NCBI GenBank assembly: GCA_002432865.1 | Contig: DJGX01000016.1 | Span: 1 to 60,889 of the forward strand | Origin: Cloacimonetes bacterium UBA5835 | GTDB taxonomy: Bacteria; Cloacimonadota; Cloacimonadia; Cloacimonadales; Cloacimonadaceae | DNA: 60,889 bases | Direction of reading: 5' to 3' | In this document: in pieces, positions 53,581 through 60,889 of the stretch | Position numbering within the stretch: position 1 is the stretch's first letter | Layout: every line of letters starts with the position of its first letter | The notes under the pieces: model-generated | What the model was told of the DNA's origin: nothing | The model's database searches: none | Seen by the model: only the letters and a program-made list of their open reading frames with translations | Program-made: the position numbers and the translations under genes

Positions 53581-56462
53581 AGATTACTCGGTAGCGAGCT
53601 AAAAAATTTGCCAATTTCGGATATGAGTTGTTGCTCATTTTTTAGCTCAATACAGCGACCTGGCAAAATTTGTTTAAAGTACTGGCCGTATTTTTTCTTG
53701 GAAACGCGGGAATCCATAATCAGGACAATTCCGCGATCGGTTTTACTTCTTATTAGGCGTCCAAAACCTTGTCTTAAACGCAATAGAGCATTGGGTAACA
53801 TTAAATGCATAAAGGAATCCTTATTCTCCCGTTCCAGTTTATCTATTAGTGCTTCTACGAGAGGTTCTGAAGGCACTTGAAAAGGTATTTTATATAATAT
53901 CAAAAGCGAAAGTGAATCGCCTTGAATATCAACTCCTTCCCAAAAAGAAGAAGTTCCAAGAAGTACAGCATTTTTACTTTTCTTAAAATCATCCAAGATA
54001 GAATTTCTGCTACCACCTTTTCCCTGAGCAAAAAAAGGACGCTTAGAATGATAGAGGGTATCGCTAAGGTGTTCGTAAACAGCATCCAAATCTTTATATG
54101 AAGTAAAAAGAGCCATCGTTCCCACATTGGTAGTAGTTAAAATTTGTTCCAAACAACCCAATGCTTGACTTTGGAAAAATCTGTCCTTGTGTTCAGGTAG
54201 AAAACTACCAATTAATAATAAGGATTGTTTATCGTAATCAAAAGGAGATTCCACAATGCTCTCGATCACTTTCTTGTCGGTAGCAAAACTTAAGCCTGAT
54301 TGATTTAGGAAAAACTTGAATGAACCTCTAATTGACAAAGTTGCCGAGGTAAAAACTATGCAAGGAATATTTTTGTAAAGTAAACGGTTAAGCGGTTCTG
54401 AGACTTCTACTGGGGCATAACAAAAAGTACTGGAAGGGATATTACGTTCGGGACGCGGAATATTTTCTATCCATAAAGCATAATTATCCAGATCAGGATT
54501 AAGTAATTCCAGCAATAAAGTTTCCGTTTCCCGATAGCGTTGCAAATAACCATTCAAATTATCTTTAATAATCTCCAAATTAGCTATCTGGTTACTTTTC
54601 ACGGTACGCAACACATTATCAAGAGCAACCAAGTCTTTAAGAATATTTTTGAAACCTATGGAAAGTTCTTTCAAGAAAAAATAGATATCCTGAAAATCAG
54701 CTATGTCTTTTATCCTTAGTTTATTATAACTTTTCGCTTCAAAGCAGCGATTCGCTGCTAAATTAAATAAGGAAGTAATCACTTTTCGTTGCTCGTCTGT
54801 CTCCAGCATCAGCTTTGTGCAAAGAGATTCTATATGAGTTTTCTGGTCTGTAGTTAAAATACTCTTATGCACTGTTTGAATAAGCTGAGGCAAAAAACCA
54901 CCGGTATATTTTTTCCCAGAATGAGCTAGCTGATTGAATAAACTGTTAAGCTCAGCATAACTGAAAGTAAAGCCCAAATTTTTGGACGCAGCAGACATAA
55001 GGTTATGTGCTTCATCAATTATTAAATATTGATATTCACCTAAAGTGGAATTATCCATTTGGGCATCTGCTAATAATAGAGAATGATTGGCAACTACTAT
55101 GGAAGCAGATTCTATATGCTTACGCAACTTCATTACATAACAATTATGATAATTAAGACACTTTCTTCCCCCGCAAAGATAACGATCGGAACATATTTTA
55201 TGCCATAAAACACTATAGTAATTTTTATCGAATGAGGAATTTTCGGAAATATCACCGGTATGAGTAAGCTCCTTCCAAACAAGCAAATTTAATAAACCTC
55301 GGGCATCATAAGCTGATATTCCCCGAGTTTGCTCTTGTAAAAGATCTTGCCAACGTCTTTCACAAATATAATTTTCTCTCCCTTTAACTAATACTGCTTT
55401 AAATGGAAGAGGGATAATTTTACGCAATTGAGGTAAATCCTTGAAGAAAAGCTGTTCCTGTAAATTTTTTGTGTTCGTAGAAACAATTACTTTGGTCTTG
55501 TTCCTATTGCTAAAATCTATCGCCGGAACTAAATATGCAAATGATTTTCCAACTCCTGTTCCAGCTTCAACAACTAAAAAATCCTGTTTAGCAAAGGCAT
55601 TAGCTACCTGTTCAGCCATAATCATTTGTCCGGAACGAAATTCGAAATTAGGAAATTTATTAGCAAAAAGTCCGTGTTCTGCAAATATTTCTGGAATGCT
55701 ATCTATAGACCCAGAGACATTATGTTCAATTACATTGTTTAATTCATTCTTGGGAGGAATGGGTTTTTTCCCTGATAAAACAGTGGCACGCTGTTGTTTT
55801 ACTAGCCATCTAAGATATTCAGTTAAACCACTTTCTACATTTGCCTGTAGACTTAAATCCTGCAAACGGGCATTAAGCATATAGTTAAAGTGTGCCAAAG
55901 CATAATTGGTAAGAGCATTAAAAAGATATCCGGTAGCTAAAGCATCAGAATCAGCACGATGAGCATTATCCAATTTAATACCAAAAAAAGAAACCATAGT
56001 ACTTAATTTATGGTCAGTAGTAAAGGGTAAATACATCCTCGCTATTTCCATAGTATCCCAAAACACATTAATTAATGGAAAACTTCCATTTTCTACTAAA
56101 GATTGGTTGATAAAGGATAGGTCAAAATTGATATTGTGTCCAACTAAAGGAGTGTTTCCAATAAAATCGCAAAATTCCTTAAGTACCTCTTTTAATGGAG
56201 GAGATAATTTTAATTCCTCAGGGGAAATATGAGTTAATTGTTCAATAAATTTAGGAACCTTGCCTTTGGGTTTTACAAAGCTAACATAGCTATCAACAAC
56301 TTCATTGCCTTTAAAACGGAAAGCTGCTATTTGGATTATTTCATCTCGCGCTGGCATTAAACCTGTGGTTTCAATATCTATTGCCACAAATTCTAATTGC
56401 GAGAGAAGCAGTTCTTCGCTTACATTTTCTGAGTTTAAATCTTTACCGTTTTCGCTTTCCAC
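53577..56462 (-). CDS. dinG: DinG-family helicase fused to DnaQ-type 3'-5' exonuclease
   Basis: 961 residues in the layout of Gram-positive-type DinG. The N-terminal DEDDh exonuclease domain has VAIDIETTGL (D29, E31), then GHNINFDLSF and HRADSDALATGYLF. The superfamily 2 XPD-like helicase has Walker A EAGTGVGKS with K306, the DEAH box IIDEAHNL, and motif VI QGFGRLIRSKTDRG. Four cysteines (CSDRYLCGGRKCLNYHNC) make the usual 4Fe-4S domain between motifs Ia and II, so it should be a 5'-3' DNA helicase involved in repair and in removal of unusual structures. In some family members the helicase activity is lost, but here the motifs look intact. It starts 17 nt after the regulator's stop. Confidence 0.92.
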   Translation of the reverse strand: MESENGKDLNSENVSEELLLSQLEFVAIDIETTGLMPARDEIIQIAAFRFKGNEVVDSYVSFVKPKGKVPKFIEQLTHISPEELKLSPPLKEVLKEFCDFIGNTPLVGHNINFDLSFINQSLVENGSFPLINVFWDTMEIARMYLPFTTDHKLSTMVSFFGIKLDNAHRADSDALATGYLFNALTNYALAHFNYMLNARLQDLSLQANVESGLTEYLRWLVKQQRATVLSGKKPIPPKNELNNVIEHNVSGSIDSIPEIFAEHGLFANKFPNFEFRSGQMIMAEQVANAFAKQDFLVVEAGTGVGKSFAYLVPAIDFSNRNKTKVIVSTNTKNLQEQLFFKDLPQLRKIIPLPFKAVLVKGRENYICERRWQDLLQEQTRGISAYDARGLLNLLVWKELTHTGDISENSSFDKNYYSVLWHKICSDRYLCGGRKCLNYHNCYVMKLRKHIESASIVVANHSLLLADAQMDNSTLGEYQYLIIDEAHNLMSAASKNLGFTFSYAELNSLFNQLAHSGKKYTGGFLPQLIQTVHKSILTTDQKTHIESLCTKLMLETDEQRKVITSLFNLAANRCFEAKSYNKLRIKDIADFQDIYFFLKELSIGFKNILKDLVALDNVLRTVKSNQIANLEIIKDNLNGYLQRYRETETLLLELLNPDLDNYALWIENIPRPERNIPSSTFCYAPVEVSEPLNRLLYKNIPCIVFTSATLSIRGSFKFFLNQSGLSFATDKKVIESIVESPFDYDKQSLLLIGSFLPEHKDRFFQSQALGCLEQILTTTNVGTMALFTSYKDLDAVYEHLSDTLYHSKRPFFAQGKGGSRNSILDDFKKSKNAVLLGTSSFWEGVDIQGDSLSLLILYKIPFQVPSEPLVEALIDKLERENKDSFMHLMLPNALLRLRQGFGRLIRSKTDRGIVLIMDSRVSKKKYGQYFKQILPGRCIELKNEQQLISEIGKFFSSLPSNL

Positions 56463-56479
56463 TATCTTTTTCCCGTAAG

Positions 56480-59400
56480 TTAATCTTCTTCCTTATAGAG
56501 GTTATATCGTTGCATCTTTTTTATCAGCCCCTGACGAGATAGCCCTAATTCTTTTGCGGCTTGAGTTTGATTCCATTGAAATTTCTCTAGGGATTGAGTT
56601 ATTATTTTCCGTTCCAGTTCTTCTATGGCTTCTTTCAATGATTTTTTACCTGACAACATAGCGATTGTTTTACTATATTCAATGTGATGAAATACTTCCT
56701 CACTAAAATCACTTGGTTTAATAAAAGTATTTGGTTCAACAAGGGTTACTGCTCGTTCAATTTCATTTTCCAACTGACGCACATTCCCAGGCCAATCGAA
56801 TTGTTCTAAAATATCCATTGCCTCCTTAGTAAAGCCCAGAACATTTTTATCCATCCGTTTTGTGTATTTATCTAAGAAATGAATGGCCAGTAATGGTATA
56901 TCACCAGTCCTGTTTTTAAGTTGAGGTACATCAATCCGGATAACATTTAAACGGTAATATAGGTCCAAACGAAAATCCCCTCGTTTTACCCTTTCCATTA
57001 AAGGAACATTCGTTGCGCAAACTACTCGTACATTAACTTTTTCCGTTTTTGTAGCGCCAACTCTTTTAACTTCACCCTCCTGTAAAAATCGAAGCAATTT
57101 TGCTTGAGTAGATTGACTTATATCGGCAATTTCATCTAAGAAAAAAGTTCCTCCATCGGCAATTTCAAAGAGGCCCTTTTTATCATAAGCAGCACCTGTA
57201 AAAGAACCTTTCACATGACCGAATAGTTCGCTTTCTAATAAAGTTTCTGGTAAAGCACCACAATATTGAGCTACAAATGCTTTGTTTCTTCGATTGCTGC
57301 TATAATGTAAAGCACGAGCTATTAGTTCTTTTCCTGTTCCACTTGGTCCTTCCAAAAGAACTGTTGTAGGAGTGTCCTTCACTTTTTCAATAATCTCAAA
57401 TATTTTCATCATTTCAGGGCTTTTACCAATTATATCAGCATATATATTATTGGAAGTGAGCTGTTCTCGAATTATTGCATGGCTTTTTTCCAGATTGGCA
57501 CTACGAATATTATCAATGATTACAATAATCTGGTTGGCAAGGGCAGAGAGAAGATTAATGATTCTTTCCGAGAAATACTTGGAACCGCTTTTGCAAAAAA
57601 TGAGTATTACCCCCATAGTATTTTTACGGATGGATAGAGGAAGCACCAAAATATTATTATAACTGGGGGCAAAGTGAGGTTGCTTAATATTTTCCAGTTT
57701 ATTGTTCTGATATACATCAGCGCATATATTTAAGAAATGATCGTGATATTTATCGTCTGGCGAAAAATTGTTATAAATTTTATACTCCCAAGCATCAGGC
57801 AAATTGGGATTCGCATGAAGTAACAGAACTCCACCATCTGCATTGGCAATTTCAATCAAGCTGGTAAGAGATTGCTCAATTAGCACATCCAAATCAGTTA
57901 TTGTATTCAACTTTTGAGTAATTTCATAAAATTGGTTCAGCAGGTTTTCTTCAAACTTGGCTTCTTCCATTTGCGAAGCATATTCGCGCGAAATTTTTTG
58001 CATTAGAATGTCGTTCTGTTCCAGCAGTTTTATGGAGCCATATTTCTCTATTATCTTCCTATTATTTTTCAAAATCTGAAGTGCCTGCTCCCATTCTTCC
58101 ATATCCAAAAGAACTCCAGCAAGTTCATAATTAACTAACGATAGTTCATAGTTGCTACCAACTTCTACAAATAGCTTAATTGCTTCATTAAGATAGTTTT
58201 TTGCGGCTTCTAAATTTTTCCTTTCCAGCACAGCACGTAGATAATAAGCTCTACCTATTTCGAAAGGCAAATTTTGTTCTGCAGCCAGTTTCTGAGCTTC
58301 AGAAAGATAATAATCGGCACTTTCCACATTGTGAGTTAAAATAAAGTAATATGCTTGTTTTAGATAGCCCTCGATTATTTTGTCACGAGCAGCAATATTC
58401 TTGAAGAAATCCAAACTCTCTACTAAATATCTATAAGCCTCTTTAAATTTATGCAGCTTAGTTAAAACACTACCTAAATTCCCATATAGCTCTGCCTTAA
58501 TATAATCATCTGATACAGCAGGTAACAATTCCAAGCCTTTAATATAGAGATCATAAGCAAGATTTAATTCATCCTGTTTTTCGTAGACCTCACCCAGATT
58601 GTTGAAACTTCTTAAGAGGCCTTCATTAAAACCGCTTTCCTGTGAGAGCTTAATCGCTTTTTCATAGTAAGATATCGATTCAGCCCAGTCTCCTTTTTTA
58701 AAATACAAGCCTCCCAAATTATTTAAAGAAGCAATTGTATTCCGTTGAAAACCAAATTCGTTTGCTATCTCCAAAGATTTTTTTAAAGCATCTTCTGCGC
58801 GATCATATTCGTTGTGATCCATCAGTGTGACACCAATATTATTATAGATATTAGTTATATTATATGGTTCGGCAAGTAATCTTTGAATTTTTAGCGCTTC
58901 TTCCAAATAATCGAGAGATTTTTCAGGATCACCTTTGTCGTCCATTAAGCCACCCAGATTATTGTAGCATACAGAAATTCCATTCAGATTGTAATATTGC
59001 TTTTCCAGTACCAAACTTTTCAAGAAATAGGCCTCGCTCTTTTCCCAAAAGCCCTGAAACATATATAATACACCCAAATTATTATATATCGCAGCTAAAC
59101 CACTGTGATCTTTAGCAAGAGAATATAGAGTTTCCGCTTCATTAAAAACTTCTTCTGCCTGCTCCCATTCATTTATATAATAATGAATCTTACCACGGAT
59201 TTTTTTGGCTTCAGCTTGTACGCTATGTCTTTGTTGTTGATTAGTAATATTGCTAAAAGAATGACTGGCATTATCTAAAGTGTTAAAAGCATCATTAAAT
59301 GCCTCACTTTCTGCCTGGATATCAGATTTCAGAAGTAGTATTTTCACTTTCCAATAGGGATCTATCGTAGCTGGAGAATATTGTTTAATAATTTCCAAGG

Positions 59401-60763
59401 CAAAAGCTGAAGAATTAATCGCATAAAGATCGTTTGCTAATTTATAGACTATCTGTTCAGCCGGGAAATTATTCTCTGTGCAGATATGCAATGCTTGCCG
59501 AAAATAATCTACCGCTTTATCTTTTTGATTTATAGCTGAAAATGCTTCTGCTATCTTTTGTGTGCTTGTTAATTTGCCAGTGGGGTTTTTAGTATGCGCT
59601 AATATATACTCTTCCAAGGTTAAAACACTTTCAAAATCATTAATCAAAGTAAGCTCGGATACTATCTTGGCAAAAAGTGCCGCGTTATATTTATTATTCA
59701 TAATCTGCAGAGAAGCCAAAATTTGAGGATATCTCTTATCCTTCTGAAGATATTCTATCAGCTGATTGAAAATAGTGCTACCAATTTGATCTTTATTATC
59801 GTTTAACCATTGAGAAAATGCTTTTTTCTTTTGTATTGAACAAACTGTTCCAGGATTGGAAATCAAACGCAAATCATATAATAATGTCAGATCTGCTTTC
59901 AAATCGTCTGGTTTGCTAAGCGTTTGATAAAGTTCATCTGTATCTAACCCATCTAATATATACATAACTGTCAAAATCTCTTTTTGTGAGGGACTAAGCG
60001 ATTCTAACATTTCATGATATATTTGTTGAGCATCAAAGGTCTTCTCTAAATAAGGGCCAAGATTAAACTTATTCCTGGTTTTTTGTGCTTGCATCTCTCT
60101 TAAGACCTTTTCGATTATTATCATATTACCAGAGGTTATTTTCTGAAATATTTCACTATCACTACTATTAGAAAAATCAGTTCCAGGAAAAGTCAATTGT
60201 AAAAGCCGTTGACAATCCTCAATCTCTAATGCTGGAATGTTCTCCATTTCAGAAAAAGGAAATAACCGCGTTTGCGTGAAAGCTACAATCTGAATACCAG
60301 TTTCCGGAAGATATTGAACCAAATATTGTAAATAATCACGCGTATAAGCATCTAAAACATCACAATCATCTATAACAAGCAATAATGAATGAAATAATTC
60401 CATCCCATTTAATCGTTCTGTTATATAATAGAAAAAGTCATATTTACTATCCGACCCAATATTATCCCGAAATTCATTATAATAACCGTATAGGTCAGCT
60501 TCACTCACTTCCGTAATTACCTGAATAAGCTCAGTAAAATGATTTAGTGCCAAAGGATGAGGTGAAAAGCACACCCTCTTCTCATAAACATCAGATACAC
60601 TATCCATTAAAGGTTGAACATAATGACTTTTACCGGACCCAGATTTACCTGTAAGCTCAATTAAATGACTCTTAGAACTTTCACGCAAGTAACCCATAGC
60701 TCTGGAAAGCGCTATTTTATTTATAATATATGCATCCAGCTGTTGGGTTATATTCTCTGCCAT
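56480..60763 (-). CDS. Giant sigma-54-dependent regulator with STAND-like ATPase, TPR and GAF domains
   Basis: 1427 residues, cytoplasmic. Order: AAA/STAND-like ATPase at the N-terminus with P-loop GKSGSGKS at 39-46 and Walker B LLLVIDDCDVLD (near 123-134). More than ten TPRs follow over about 395-900 (for example AAIYNNLGVLYMFQGFWEKSEAYFLKSL), then a GAF domain (about 945-1095). The sigma-54 interaction AAA+ domain (1113-1345) has Walker A GPSGTGKE at 1139, loop 1 GSFTGA at 1186-1191, DGGTFFLDEI and an R-finger region. A Fis-type HTH ends it (QTQAAKELGLSRQGLIKKMQRY). The GAFTGA loop has Ser for Ala. This is a full activator of sigma-54 promoters whose input is MalT/LAL-like. It heads the minus-strand operon. 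The ATG has GGGGTG 6 nt upstream. Confidence 0.9.
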   Translation of the reverse strand: MAENITQQLDAYIINKIALSRAMGYLRESSKSHLIELTGKSGSGKSHYVQPLMDSVSDVYEKRVCFSPHPLALNHFTELIQVITEVSEADLYGYYNEFRDNIGSDSKYDFFYYITERLNGMELFHSLLLVIDDCDVLDAYTRDYLQYLVQYLPETGIQIVAFTQTRLFPFSEMENIPALEIEDCQRLLQLTFPGTDFSNSSDSEIFQKITSGNMIIIEKVLREMQAQKTRNKFNLGPYLEKTFDAQQIYHEMLESLSPSQKEILTVMYILDGLDTDELYQTLSKPDDLKADLTLLYDLRLISNPGTVCSIQKKKAFSQWLNDNKDQIGSTIFNQLIEYLQKDKRYPQILASLQIMNNKYNAALFAKIVSELTLINDFESVLTLEEYILAHTKNPTGKLTSTQKIAEAFSAINQKDKAVDYFRQALHICTENNFPAEQIVYKLANDLYAINSSAFALEIIKQYSPATIDPYWKVKILLLKSDIQAESEAFNDAFNTLDNASHSFSNITNQQQRHSVQAEAKKIRGKIHYYINEWEQAEEVFNEAETLYSLAKDHSGLAAIYNNLGVLYMFQGFWEKSEAYFLKSLVLEKQYYNLNGISVCYNNLGGLMDDKGDPEKSLDYLEEALKIQRLLAEPYNITNIYNNIGVTLMDHNEYDRAEDALKKSLEIANEFGFQRNTIASLNNLGGLYFKKGDWAESISYYEKAIKLSQESGFNEGLLRSFNNLGEVYEKQDELNLAYDLYIKGLELLPAVSDDYIKAELYGNLGSVLTKLHKFKEAYRYLVESLDFFKNIAARDKIIEGYLKQAYYFILTHNVESADYYLSEAQKLAAEQNLPFEIGRAYYLRAVLERKNLEAAKNYLNEAIKLFVEVGSNYELSLVNYELAGVLLDMEEWEQALQILKNNRKIIEKYGSIKLLEQNDILMQKISREYASQMEEAKFEENLLNQFYEITQKLNTITDLDVLIEQSLTSLIEIANADGGVLLLHANPNLPDAWEYKIYNNFSPDDKYHDHFLNICADVYQNNKLENIKQPHFAPSYNNILVLPLSIRKNTMGVILIFCKSGSKYFSERIINLLSALANQIIVIIDNIRSANLEKSHAIIREQLTSNNIYADIIGKSPEMMKIFEIIEKVKDTPTTVLLEGPSGTGKELIARALHYSSNRRNKAFVAQYCGALPETLLESELFGHVKGSFTGAAYDKKGLFEIADGGTFFLDEIADISQSTQAKLLRFLQEGEVKRVGATKTEKVNVRVVCATNVPLMERVKRGDFRLDLYYRLNVIRIDVPQLKNRTGDIPLLAIHFLDKYTKRMDKNVLGFTKEAMDILEQFDWPGNVRQLENEIERAVTLVEPNTFIKPSDFSEEVFHHIEYSKTIAMLSGKKSLKEAIEELERKIITQSLEKFQWNQTQAAKELGLSRQGLIKKMQRYNLYKEED

Positions 60764-60786
60764 TTTTCACCCCTTTGGAGATTTTG

Positions 60787-60825
60787 TTTACAGTGCTACT
60801 GTAAATAGAGTTGACAACCTGTCAA
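60787..60825 (-). promoter_or_regulatory. Regulator promoter with two nested dyads
   Basis: On the minus strand TTGACA (60825 to 60820) and TACAGT (60803 to 60798) are 16 bp apart. A perfect 19-nt dyad, TTTACAGTGCTACTGTAAA (60787-60805), covers the -10, and TTGACAACCTGTCAA (60811-60825), also a perfect dyad, covers the -35. Both would suit dimeric repressors or autoregulation. The palindrome also gives a -35-like TTGACA in the opposite direction. Confidence 0.6.
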
Positions 60826-60889
60826 GTAAAAAATGTAATTCAGATGTCTCCCCCTTTTTTAGCCCGTAGGGCGCAGGTTGTTGACAAAG

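Noticed and set aside
55441..55884. 147-codon plus-strand frame
   Set aside because: It is the complement of the dinG coding strand; no RBS and no family pattern.
1..60889. tRNA or rRNA genes
   Set aside because: I looked in the intergenic stretches for a T-arm GTTCRANNC with a matching acceptor stem and for rRNA-like conserved blocks and saw none. A tRNAscan or Rfam run would be decisive.

Overview
The window looks like chromosome from a Gram-negative, AT-rich, anaerobic fermentative bacterium of the Fibrobacterota-Chlorobiota-Bacteroidota sphere. Candidatus Cloacimonas (Cloacimonadota) is my best guess. I recognised this from gene content and style, not from a search. The evidence is a 2154-residue SprA-like outer-membrane protein, an outer-membrane beta-barrel, decayed beta-helix exported proteins, amino-acid catabolic genes (ornithine aminotransferase, pyrroline-5-carboxylate dehydrogenase, ornithine-type decarboxylase), frequent TTG starts (surE, the decarboxylase, recF, mtaB) and short 66-bp dyad repeats. 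There is no rRNA, tRNA, CRISPR array, prophage or intact insertion sequence.

Layout. 1-6.6 kb (+): a tight cluster of a small membrane protein, surE, pcm, a lone cyclic-nucleotide-binding domain, an AI-2E family permease and a serine palmitoyltransferase-like enzyme, followed by a PEP carboxykinase-like gene with a terminator. 6.6-9.8 kb: a repeat-rich, partly decayed zone with direct repeats, a 66-bp dyad array, an unusual mnmA on the minus strand, a YidD-like gene remnant, a secreted protein and a remnant of a second mnmA copy that keeps a good promoter. 9.8-13.2 kb (+): group IV decarboxylase, Ldh2-family dehydrogenase and Acr3 arsenite exporter. 13.2-14.2 kb: a decayed beta-helix exported protein. 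14.5-17.7 kb (+): outer-membrane barrel and pruA, each with its own terminator. 18.0-25.5 kb (+): a three-gene unit of a 1523-residue NHL/TPR/transglutaminase-like exported protein, a FecR-like/TPR protein and a CHASE2-adenylate cyclase. 25.5-26.1 kb: non-coding, holding a perfect 26-bp inverted repeat. 26.1-34.1 kb: a DUF3795 protein (-), then coaX and the SprA-like gene (+). 34.1-43.3 kb (-): era, ornithine aminotransferase, a MATE exporter, a GAPDH variant and a 1359-residue pyruvate-phosphate-dikinase-like protein without a PEP barrel. 43.4-51.7 kb (+): dnaN, recF, an MFS transporter, a PotD-like lipoprotein, aspS, purN and mtaB. 51.9-60.8 kb (-): an apparent operon of a giant sigma-54 activator, DinG-type helicase/exonuclease, murB and an ABC permease.

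How the parts connect. Ornithine is the clearest metabolic node: the aminotransferase and pruA convert it to glutamate, the decarboxylase would make putrescine, and the PotD-like lipoprotein would bind polyamines. PEP/pyruvate and triose-phosphate chemistry is represented by the PEPCK-like, PPDK-like and GAPDH-like proteins, all three atypical. Two signalling genes stand out: the CHASE2 cyclase, with a cyclic-nucleotide-binding protein elsewhere in the window, and the giant sigma-54 regulator, whose own promoter carries two nested dyads.

The best candidates for something undescribed are the NHL/TPR/transglutaminase + FecR + CHASE2-cyclase unit, the PEP-barrel-less PPDK-like protein with its roughly 865-residue unknown N-terminus, the fused ATPase/TPR/GAF/sigma-54 regulator, and the MnmA that lacks its second catalytic cysteine.
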